Positions 51,501 through 63,500 of a stretch of 64,000 nt of DNA are shown here, in pieces. The position numbers and the translations under genes were made by a program. Below the pieces are notes generated by a model. The model saw nothing but the letters and a program-made list of their open reading frames with translations, did not search any database and was not told where the DNA came from. Within the stretch, counting starts at the first letter, position 1. Every line of letters begins with the position of its first letter. Origin of the DNA: Apoda limacodes (Eukaryota > Arthropoda > Insecta > Lepidoptera > Limacodidae); the NCBI GenBank assembly GCA_946406115.1, contig OX291547.1:10669001-10733000 (forward strand), given 5' to 3'.

Positions 51501-54500
51501 GACCTCCGGGGGGTTATTTTATTCTTTTTAAAGCACATAAAAACGGGGTATTTAGATCTTTTTTTTTTAATTAATTAAACAGTTAGTAGGAATGAAGCTT
51601 GTATATTTCAAAAGCATCTTTTCTCTCATTTATGAGGTCTGCGGATAATTGATTAATTCGTAGATGTGGCCTCGCCTTTAGGAGTCATTGTTTTTGATAG
51701 ATTTCATTAATAGGTTCACTTAAAGTAAACTGCCATGTATGTTAAGAAATTGAAGTTTAAATATTCATGCGGCAAAATTACAAGGCCACAAATTATAAAC
51801 GAAATGAAAAATAGGGGTTACGAAATTACCGTTTATATCATTCTGTAGCTGCATTTTCAAAGTGTGACTGCGAACCACAACGTCAAAAGTTGAGTGTGGC
51901 GCCAACTGCGTCATGAATTTATCTGCAATGTTAAAAATAAAAGATAATAACTAATAACAAGCAACAATAACATTAACATTAATAACAACAGCATCTTTAT
52001 GTCATCCGCGTACTACCTTCTCAGATTTATTTATTATATTTTATATTAAAAAGGTGGCAAACAACCTTGCGATCAGCAACAACCAACCTGGGTGAAAGAA
52101 GTTGTAGTAAAGAATCAAGATCAAGAAAGCTGTTTTGGTAATGTGGAGAGGAAAATAAAAGGAGATTCACGAAATAAATTTGTGAGGTAAAAGTCGGTAG
52201 ATTTAGCTCGTTGAACGCACTTCGATGCAATCATGTCCGTTCTTAAAAGAGCGGGATAAAGGTGCTCTAAACCATCGAACATGTATGAAAGCAAGAAGTT
52301 TTCCAGGATCGCAGCAAGTGGAAGTAATTGTTCTCTACCTACCTCTTTGAAAACGAAAGTTATTTTATCTGAATCTCCATGCAATGTACACAACTCTAAC
52401 AGAATATGAAACTTTAAATACAGAAGGTTCACCGGTTCGAAAATTGAACGCAATGGACATTGTGTCACCAAGAGATTACTATACTTTGAATGTCCAAAAG
52501 AAGACGCCGCCATTGTTGTCTTTGTTCTAATTAACGGAGTACAAAAGTCAATATTGGAGCTTACAGGAATAAAAAGAGTTCCTTTATACTTGCGGGCAAA
52601 ACCAATAAAAAATTAAATAACTTAAGACTTTTGATGCTTTCGGATTCTGGTAACATGTTTAATAGCAAACACAGATAATAAGTATTAAGTTACTAAAGCT
52701 AGTAGAAGAACTAAAAGTACAGCACAACGTCCATTTTCAATACTGTTTAGGAAGTTGTAATGATAAACAAGCATACCTTATACAACACATCATATTGTAT
52801 TTATGTCAATAAAAGTTTCCTCTTACCAGCATCAGACAGAGCTTTCCTAAGAAGTGTGCTATCGTTTTTCTGCAGCCCTTGCTCTCTGAGGGCTAATAGT
52901 TTCTGGTACAGCCACGCTAGGGTTTCGCTTTCATACAACTGCCTATAAAAATAATATAATCAAATAGCTTATATCTTAGATTACATATTATCCGGGAAAG
53001 TCACAAAATCCCGCAGGAACAACTTTAATGCGGGCAGAGCTGCGGGCACATATAGTTGATATTTTTTTACGATACCAAAAAAAATCACACGAAAATTACA
53101 ATCTCTATTTAGTAGGAATTTGTGTGTCAAACAGACCCAATAACATATTATAGTTCCGTTTGACGTCCAAAGTCCATTATGAGAGAGTACATCGTCAACT
53201 TTACGACGCTGGTCGCTAGATGTCACTGTTTTCCGTCACGTGACCTCCGCCGACAGCGCCGGAAGTAGTTAAACCTACTTCCTGAGAACTCATTTATTTT
53301 TTTACGTTTCGAACTGTGCGCACGGTCGCTAGATTGTATGAAACCAACAATAATGATGTTTCTTAAAAGTATTTTAACTTTCGAAATTAAAGTAGAAAGA
53401 TAGTTAATATATTTTTTCTTTAAAAAATAGTTTTCCGTTATGAAATTAGAAATAAGTTATAAAACCAAGATGCCCTAAGTCAAGGAAATTCGGAGTTTGT
53501 CATCGAATGTGTCCTCTGTCAAGGAAACGTCGGTGCCAGTCGTACGTAAGCGCGGTAATTCTCAAGGGAAGGGAGAAAATCAGATGTTTGAAATTTATAA
53601 TAACTGGCGACCAATATTTTTTTTTTTCATACGAATCATACCATCATGTTCGTGACCCTTATTAGGGCCTCTGTAGATTCCGTGAGGGGCCAAAATGTAC
53701 CTAAACTGCAGTACAGCAACTACTTCTGAATTTTGTATAGTTCTTTTAAAGTAAAGCAACTTAAATGGACATTATACCCTGCCTGGCGGGAGATCTCCCC
53801 TATTCCGCAGCTTCACAAGGCAGATATTTGTATACTAAGATTTAACTCTCCAGATGTATTTTACTGTTTTGAAGACTCGCGTCAATATGCAGACTCCAAG
53901 TGGTCCCTTAAAGTCAAGGTAATGTCGATATTTTCTAATCGATAGGAAACGTCTAACACAGATTTTATCTTACAAAACGCTCAAATCGTGTAAAACTACG
54001 TTACGCTAGACTTATAAAATTAGTGAGCTTGCCTTAACATAACCTTCAAGAGATGCTGACACAACTATCTAGCTTTGACTTTTCCCTTACCAGGAGTACC
54101 TTGCATGCTAAAACACCTCAAAAAGGCCACAGGACCATATTATGCTTATTAGCGCCCACGTAAAAGAAACTTTTAAATTCCAAATAAACACTGCGAGCAG
54201 CCGTCCCCCGACACGCATTAAAAGTTTACAATTAGTAAAACTACTGTTCCACTAATTTTGAATGAAACTGGCTCTTAACATCCAATATATCTACTCGTAA
54301 GAAGTAGTTGCTGACGTCCTGCTGAAGGCATGTAATCCTTGTAACTTACCTTCTTGCACTATATTTGTTATGGTATTTAGTTGAGGGTATACTATACTCC
54401 TTTGTCTTAGCGCAAAACAGCTACAGAGTCGCATAATCGATGCTCCTGAGTAAGACAACCGACGAGTATAGAAGAGGCGTTGTTGCCGGCGTTGCAACAC

Positions 54501-57500
54501 AACCGAACTTCATCGTTGCTCTGTCAAACTACTGTTAGATTTACTGTTAAATTTTCTTATGTAGGTATATGCTTAAAAACTCATTACGCATATACCCACG
54601 CAGTAAATTGCAGTCTTGGTGTGTGGCAATAGGAGCATTGACCCTTGACAGCTTATACCAGCGCAGCAGCGGGGATAGCTGGGTTTTGAGACTTACCTAA
54701 CAATTTGACTTTTCCTGTTATACTCGTGTGCGCGTGTATTTTCGAAATATAGTCAAACATTTTCCGAGAGCAGTGGTTCAACTGAAGTCAGTGCCCTTAA
54801 TATACCCATATAGAATACAAGATCACTTTCATATATCTTAATAATATAAACAGTTTATGACTTATAAATGCGGTTGTGTGCAATTGTTAGATGGTTTCTC
54901 TGGTCATTGCGATCTTGCACATTTACTAAAATGATTTTCATTGACAACTATTCTATTGCTTTAATTCCGGTTTCTGTCTCGAAAACAGATTTTCTCACTC
55001 ATGGAATTAGACTCTAGTTGGTTCATCTGTTATACACATAGACCCAGTATTCTGACTCCAGACTTTCCGAAATTTCAGAAAATCTTTAGTCAGGCATATC
55101 AAACTAGTGGCCTGCGGGTCGCATGTGCCCTCTGTACATTCTGATGCGGCCCACTCCAATTTTAAGAATAGTTTTATATAAAATAGTCAGTTCTAAAAAA
55201 AAGGCTTAAAATATGTCTACTAGTGATGTTTAGATTTTTTACATTTATTTCGTGAATGTACTTAAACGAGATAGTTCTGGCTAAAAATTTGCACTAGAAA
55301 TAATTTTTTTTATGGCAAACAAGCAAAGGGTCCGCGTGATGGTAAGCGGTCACCGTGGCCTATGGACGCTTGTAACACCAGGGGTATCACTCGCGCGTTG
55401 CTGACCCTTCCAAAATTCAATAACTTCTTTCTGTTGACTTAAGGGTTCGATACGGCAAGTGAGTTTGAGTTTGTGAGTTTTTTTGAGCTTTATTGTCCGC
55501 TGATGCTTCGCACTTTATCTATTTAGCCCAGCAAGTGCGCTATATTGAATTCACTTACAATAAATAAAGAACCGTGGCAAAGGCTGTTACATATATTATA
55601 TGAAGCTGGAATAAGAGTTTTACCGGGTAGTATGCGGTATCTTTACTGGACCGTGTAAGAAATAACTCAATAATTAAAATTTTACCCAACAAAACTGACA
55701 ACATGAATATACTTTTAAAATATTAATCATCGAAGCAAATAAGGCAATAAACGAAATATATCTTTCTCTCAATCGATACAATTTAGAGCAAATTTTGAGT
55801 GTTTTTAGGTTTTTTAGACAAAAAACTTAATGTCTCAGTGACAATTAATTTCTTGGCAGCAAAATAGTTTAAATTTTTTACCGTAATCATCCTTTAAATA
55901 ATTGATAAGTTGTTGTCATCAGGTCCATTGAATACTTCAATACCTTGTTACCGATATCAATTTCTAACTATACTGGGTATCTTAACTTTTAAATACAATT
56001 CTTAGTAACAACATTGTTGTCTGTTACCTATTACCTATGTAATCCACCAGGAGATAACAAACAAGTCTCTCATAATGGACTTCGGACGTCAAACGGAGCA
56101 TATAATATAATGGTTTTACATAAAATAAAACCAATATTATGTGCTGAAGCTGAAAACATACAGCATTGCTGTTGAAAAAGCAGTTGTATTGACCTCACGA
56201 CATACCTGTAATTTTCCTTTCCGTTATTTATTAGTTAGTTATTTACCCTTTCCTCCGACAGCTAGGCGAAGTCATTTCTCATTCGCCATTTTCGTGTCAT
56301 AGTCTTCACCAGGAAGATATTCTTTGCAATGCTGTATGTTTTCAGCTTCGGCACATAATATTGGTTTTATTTTATGTAAAACCATTATATTGATGTGCCT
56401 TCGGAAAACATACAGCATTGCTGTTGAACACGTGTTTGTTTTCTGCTGGTGGATAAAAAAGTATAACAACGCTATTTTGAAAGTATAGATTATACAATTA
56501 ATTAAGTTTGTTTATAATTATACATTGTAATAATAAAAATTAGTAATCACAAATTGTTTCAAACTTCTGTTTGATAAATTTAATATGATTACTAAAGAAA
56601 TCAGATTGGAGAGCATATCATGAAAGAATCAAGTGGAAAAATTATTAAATAATAGACTATTTGATTGTCTATTGGGAAATATTTCCTTACAGTAGTGTTT
56701 GAAAAATGTGGCTTCGCTTTTCCAATTTCCTCTTGACAATATCTCATCAATAGGCTGATTACACTGCCAACCTAGAGATGCTATATTGCTACTTCGTAAT
56801 ACCGATCTGACCCAATTACTAATGATGGTCCGAGATGCTGGTTTTACAGGACCTTTAATGGAGATGAAAAGGGAATTCAAATCTGGAACTAGCCGTCTTC
56901 TTTCTGATGATTTTTCTATCATCTCTCTTACGAATGACACGGGACATATTTTTTTATTGTTATGCGGGTGTAATACCCATTTTTACTGACGGTGTGAATG
57001 GTTGTCAGTTTTTGAGCCAAAGTTTGGCGTAAAGGTCAAGCTGCTACCATCGTCTGAAAAGTTTTCATTAGATATGTCAAGCAGTGTCAGGTCATGTAGA
57101 CGACGTCCTGAGGCCAAAAAGAGGATTGTTGCTGTTCGGCGTGAAATGTCAAAAAAGGAGTCTGTCGTTGGGTTGTTTGAAAGCCATTCTAGCACCGTTT
57201 GGGGGTCCCAAGTTGTTACTGATTTCGGAGGGTTTGGCTTTGAGATGCTAATGGCCTTAAGCACGTGCTTGATTAAAAAGTTTAAAAATTGACTATTTTC
57301 TAAATTTGGGCCGCAGAAACTTGAGACGGCTGATTTATGAACTAATATGGTTTTGTAGGATAAATTTTCTTTTAAATGTAGAAAAGTAAGAAATCTAGCT
57401 ATGTCTGAAGGTGTTGGAAATTTGGCGTTACAATTGTGGTTATCACACCAAGAGGCCCATCTACGGATTGCTGGCGAATAAGTAGCTAGAGTAGAGGTTC

Positions 57501-60500
57501 TACACCCGTTTCTCAAAACCGATATTTCTTCACTCGACCATTTTTTTATTTGTTTTGCCCACCCCCAACCTTCCACACTTTCAATTCCAGTTGGTGTATC
57601 ATTGGTGGTTGTTGGCCTGTTTTCGCATCCGTCAGATGGATGGGAAGGTCCTCTATTAAGTAAGGATGGTCTAAGGCCCTGGATTTCAGATCCTAAAGCC
57701 AGAATGCCCGAGGCCACTCCGGAGCTACGATCAGATAAATTCCTTTCGCTCTGTTCAAGTATGCCAAGACTCGTGGAATTAGGCTCGGTGGAGGGAACAC
57801 CCAGGCTATTTTGTAAACCCAGTCTTTGCTGAACGCATCTATAAAGTCTGCGAATGGATCTTTGGAGTCTATGGAGGCATATCTTTTTACTACTGCGGTT
57901 CTTCTTGAAGCAAAAAGATCTATTTCGGGAGTGCCCCAGCGATCGAAGACCTGTGTGTACGCATGGTGACAGGTGCCATTCCGGTAGGGCTTTTTGTCGT
58001 GACAGGTGGTCGGCTATGGCATTGTATCTCCCCGGAAGATAGAATACTGACAGAGTTATGTTTAGCCTGTCTACTAACTGGTGTAGATTGTAAGTTAGAT
58101 TTAGAAGGTTGATAGACCTGGTTCCGCCTTCCTTGCGTATGTAAGCGATCAATGTTTTGTTGTCGGACTGGACTAGCACATGAGAGTTCACGAGGCGTGT
58201 TGAAAATTGTTTTATTGTTGCCAAGACTGCATATAGTTCCTTTTTGTTGCAATGCCAAGGTTTTTTGCGTTTCCTCCATGTGCCGGAGACAGATATTCCG
58301 TTCAGTTGTCCTCCCCAACCTGTGTTTGATGCGTCCGTTACTAGGAAGTGTGTTGTCGCTTTTTGATGCAGTGGTCTTGTTAGTTTTGTGGCTCCGCGGC
58401 ACCAACTCAGTTCTCCGAGAACGTTTTGTGGTATTATTAAGGTTTGCCGAGGTCGACGATAACTGAATTTTCGACAAAATATTTGAGCTAATCGGCAATG
58501 CAACCTGCCCCTTGGGATCACAAAGTTTGCGAAATTCAGTTGACCTAATAGACTTTGGAGCTGTCGCAGTTTTGCACAACTTTTCGTGATCATTTTGTCT
58601 ATGGCTGCGTTGATCGAGTTCATTTTCTTTTCTGGCAGGCACATCGTGTTTTCTACTGTGTTCCACTGTATTCCCAGGTACTCCAATTTCTGAGATGGTT
58701 CGAAGACAGATTTCTCGTAATTTATGTGCCATCCCAGATGTTTCAAGAGGTCTAGGGTTTCCGCAACCTGAAGACTCAACTTGTGACGGCCCTGGTGGAC
58801 CAAGAGGAAATCGTCTAGCAAGACTAGAACACGAAAACCTCTCCTGCGCAGGGTTTCCGCAACCCAGCAGGTTATTGCAGAGAAAAGATGTGGGGCAGAG
58901 GACAGTCCGAAGGGAAGGCATGTCATTTCTTTTGAAATAAAGCTTGGGGTCGGCTCTGATACGGTTTGCGGAATGTTTTGGGCCAATAGTTCTTTGATTT
59001 TTTTTCCGTCATTGCCTGTGATACGGTTGTCGAAAACTTTTTCATTAGGATTTCTGATGGGTATGCAAGCAGAGGTTTGCTGTGAAATGGAATGCGGGAG
59101 CCAGATATTGCTGTGAGAATGAATTTGTTTGCCCCCTGGTCCATCCATTGTTTCCTGAAATGATGTAGGCAACCCCCTGAAACTTGCTAGGATAGTCATA
59201 TTTTTGCGTCCTTGTTATTTCGAAAGGAACTGTTCTTTGCGGGATGGTTTGAATATGTTTTACGCTTTGAATTTGAATTTTTGGGTCTCCTATATGACTT
59301 GACAGTTCTACTGTTATTATTCCGTGACTGATGAGTTGTTGTGGTTTGGGGATCTTCGTATAATTTCCTCTTTTGTTTCATCAAACTCAGTTTCAATTTC
59401 GCCTAAATCGAGTTGTTTTTGTGTCGTGGACGGATTTATTAGAAACTCTTCCGTATCTCGAAGCGTTACATTTTGAGATGTGCTGGCTTCCTGTTCGTCA
59501 CTAGCCAAGCGTGGCTGAGATTGCATTATAAGATTTGATAAAAAACTTACCTGGTTCATCAAAATGTCAACTGTTGGGTCTGAGAAATTTGCCGACGTGC
59601 TTGCCTGTTTTTCTGATGCATGTGGGTAGTCGCCGTGGCTGGCAGGCGAGGATCGTGGCGAAGGTGTTGAATCTGAGCTCGATGAGCTCGGAGGTGGCAC
59701 ATTTTCGGCACGTGTATCCATAATCGGCACAGTACTTGAAGTATTTTTTTTTTTTGCAACCGTTTTAAAATAGACACTTTTTAGAGTTCACTTGGAAACT
59801 AGCTATATTTTAGTTATGAATTTAAAATAAAAAATGTAGAATATATTTTCCCGAGCGCAGGTGTTGTCGCAAGCGAGGTTAACGACGCCATGACACGAAA
59901 ATGGCGAATGAGAAATTACTTCGCCTAGCTGTCGGAGGAAAGGATAAATAACTGACGCTACAGTAGTGCCATCTATTAGCAGTGAAGGAAAATTACAGGT
60001 ATGTCGTGAGGTCAATACAACTGCTTCTTCAACAGCAATGCTGTATGTTTTCCGAAGGCACATCAATATATAAATTTTACCTTCTAATAAAAAAAATATT
60101 ATGTTTCCATAGACGTCCGAAATCTAGGTAATGTCTTCCTGGTGTTGGTGGCAGAACATTGACAAAATAATATGGTGGCCTAAATTGGGTCAAAAATTAA
60201 ATGAGTTCACAGGAAGTAGGTAGGAAGTAGGAACACGCAGTGTCGTATTTACGAAATACGTGTCAGATTGTGTATATATTATAGTCATATAATTAATTTA
60301 AACTCAAATTATTTTTAGTAAGGTAGACTTTTAATAACCAAGTCTGAATCGGCTATTAAATTATTCTACCTAGATTGACAATTACAATGCGATACAACTT
60401 ACCCACTGTTCCTCTTAGTACACTGCAACACAGGGGCAGACAAAGCGATCTCATTGGCACGCTCGCACCACCGCAGTTCATGCGAACGAGATAATTTGCC

Positions 60501-63500
60501 GATACATTCCGCCTCCTCTGGGTCACTTTCTAGAGGCATTACGAACACTTTCCTATTTATACAAAAAAAAAGAAGATATTATACAAATTCGACAATCAAA
60601 GATAAGTAGCTCACGCAACAAATTGCATTATGTGGTACTGGACTAATCCACACTTAAATTATTTTTATCTGTCTTCTCTATTTAACGGCTAAGTTCTGAA
60701 CCGGACTTTGTTAAATTTGGCAGACAGCTTCCATCTTGAGGAAGGGTATTGTATTACATAAACTTTTTTTAGAGTATAACAACCTTAAGGGGCTTAACAA
60801 AAAAGTTGAGAGAATCGTGAGTCTGGCACTGCACGAGGCAGTCCGATGTGAGAAGTCTAATTCAAAAGAAACTCATTTCTGTCTAATGCGATTTCACTGC
60901 ATAATCGCTAAACCGAGCTTGATCAAATCTCGAAAGCAGATAGCTTGCTTAGATTGATAGATATATGTATTGATTTCAGTACGTATTCCAAATCTATGCG
61001 AATAAAACAACGGGAATCAGCTAGTTCTAAACAGATGTATGATACACAAAAAAAATGTTTTACACTAAATTCAAGTTTTTGATGTATTACCTGATCATGA
61101 GCCTGGCAGCCCACTCCGCGAGGCAGTCCGATGGCAGTACATGAGCGGGAAGTCTTTGCAATTGCTCTACAGACAAGTACTCACTTCGCAATATAATCGC
61201 CTCTGTTATCTAAATCAAGCAAAAAATTATTACGGAAGAATAATTATTGTCTTTAAGGATTTACAGTGTAATAAATTTAATTTTATTTCCTAGTTACTTT
61301 TACAGTATATCAAACTGTAAACGATCGCACGGCTAATAATAGTCAGTTCAGTTCCATACCATGCCGTTGTCTTCTCTAGCAGCTGTAACGCTATAGGGTT
61401 GTAAGGGACCACTGTTAAAAAAAAAACTGTTTAATAGAGAGGGATAAATCATACAAACTGGAGTGTAGTCAGCCCTATTGGATCCATATTGCAGCTTGAT
61501 TAGCCTATCACCAAAGACCATTGACGTCGTCTTTAACGCAAATTTGTCAAATAGGATTATAAATGCCAAAATCTAAGTCTTACGATCCGGACATTTAAGT
61601 GTTTATTTATAGTATGGTAAATTGAAAAGACAGAAGTTTGAATTAACTATTATAATAGCATGAGAAAGATATTATACTAAGATAGATATAAGATAGAGAT
61701 ATTAAGATACATTAAATGTAATCATTAAAATACAGTATTTAAAACTGCATTTTTTTCATTTCTCTTTCTCCGGATATATTTGGTAGTTATCGTTAAGTTT
61801 CTATTGCGTGCTACGTATGGGGTCCACGAAAAACATTATTTACCGCGTGTAAAACATCAGGGTTCAAACTAGTAGTACTAGTAATTTCTTTGTAAATTTT
61901 AAGTTTCTCGAAGTAAAGCGAGCGTTTATAGATTCCGAGGGCGATAAAGATCCTGTCCTGTGCGGACTACGCGCGCTCTACTTATTTTTGTATATTCTAT
62001 CAAAAATGTATAGAAGCGCCATTTTGTGCTGCTGGAGAAATGAACTACGCGCCAAGCGAGCAATTACAAGTTTTAACTTCAGGCAAACCTTTTAAATTCA
62101 TAAATTCTCTAGATTATGCTAGATGGCGTTACTTTTATTCCTGCCATTTTGGTGAGTTTATTTCTTTTTTTCACCTTATATTTTTGTTTAATTACTCGCA
62201 AACGAAATGAAAACCGTTATGTGTAATACGAGCGGCCCAGAAATTACAAACTCAAGTCATTAAAGCCCTCGGCTTTAGGCTTCTAAATAGCCTCTCTTTA
62301 GTAATTGTCTCCTTACACCCTTAATACACCATGTACTATTACAACCCAACGCGCAACAGTACATTACCGCTACGCTTTCTAATAAAATACTCAAATTTTT
62401 AAAGAAGCACTTGGCAAAAATTTTGTACGAGATCTTGACTTGCGATTATCTTGCATGTTTTTTTTTACAGCCAAACGCGCTAGTTCATACATTACCTTTT
62501 TTTAAAATGATAATAGATTAGTATACTGATAAACACAAAAGCTATATGTCCTGAAGGCTCTGACTAACTGACTACGTTTAAAACTTTACTTCGCTATCAA
62601 CTCGTACAGTAGTACAGAGTGCGAAAGGAATGGCGAAGTTAGCACCAACTTTATCCTTGAAAAGACAAACAAATATTAGACAGTTTTTTTTCTAGACAAA
62701 AATTTTAAGGATTAGAAATTTAGAGACAAAAACGGCATTTTTGATCGATCGATTAATCGATCACTTTCTTGGCCTGTAAAATTGGAACATATATAATATT
62801 AACAAAACGAAATAAAAGTGTTCACTTACAGCTGAGCACTCGAAATGTTTCCGCGGCCACTTGTCCATCTCCCGGAGCCGTTTGACGCAGTTCCACATGT
62901 CTCCGGACCGGTATAATGACGCCGTCTTACCGAACCAACCCTCTTCATCTGGAGGCCACAAGTAAGAGATACTACTGTTAGAATCAAAAACGCATTAGGT
63001 TATTCTGGACCGAGAGCTTCTTAGGTCCAAAGTATGCAATTTCTGATTCGGATTACTCAACTAAGCTTGTGTTTTAACATGAACGAACATACCTGACCAA
63101 TTATCAAGACACTCAGTGAAGTTTTGATAATCAGTCCAAAGTGGTGGCAACTCAGAATTTTGGACTGCCTGCTTCTGTTGCAGGGTGAGATTGTCCCAAT
63201 CGGAGAGTTTATCGAACACAGAAAGGAGATCTAAAACAAAAAATCTGTAATCAATGCGAGACTTATATTATATAACAGATAAGACTAGTTCCTGAAAGAT
63301 GGAACAGCATGGCGTTTTTTTTAACTCAAATTGTAATCATTTTCAAGTCCATCAAACAACGATCACCATTATAGTTAGACAATCACCAGGCAGTTTCAAG
63401 TAGTTTAAGGGCACTTAAAGGTAAAAGGACCATGGTTCTAATATACATATTTAAGGTCCTACCTTCCAAAGCGAAATGTTGTATCTCTGCTTCCATAGTG

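Larger units (their letters stand above)
56107..60070 (-). mobile_element. DIRS-type tyrosine-recombinase retrotransposon, defective
   Basis: On the minus strand the order is gag-like ORF, RT, RNase H, linker, tyrosine recombinase, bounded by inverted terminal repeats (56150-56305 against 59887-60055). The domain order, the inverted termini and the absence of LTRs identify the DIRS order. It lies in the PIKK intron between exons 60403 and 52942, in the same orientation as the gene. Internal deletions, frameshifts and a premature stop show it cannot move by itself. Confidence 0.85.

Noticed and set aside
57920..58921. 333-codon minus-strand ORF as a separate gene
   Set aside because: Overlaps the DIRS RT/RNase H region in another frame, and its composition is that of a shadow frame.
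56983..59199. Intact 738-residue retrotransposon polyprotein
   Set aside because: Lacks the RT fingers, contains two compensating frameshifts, and ends at a premature stop inside the recombinase.
60831..60861. Partial duplicate of the kinase exon at 61091-61209 (shared 'cgaggcagtccgatg')
   Set aside because: The match is only about 15 bases and has no splice context; may be chance.
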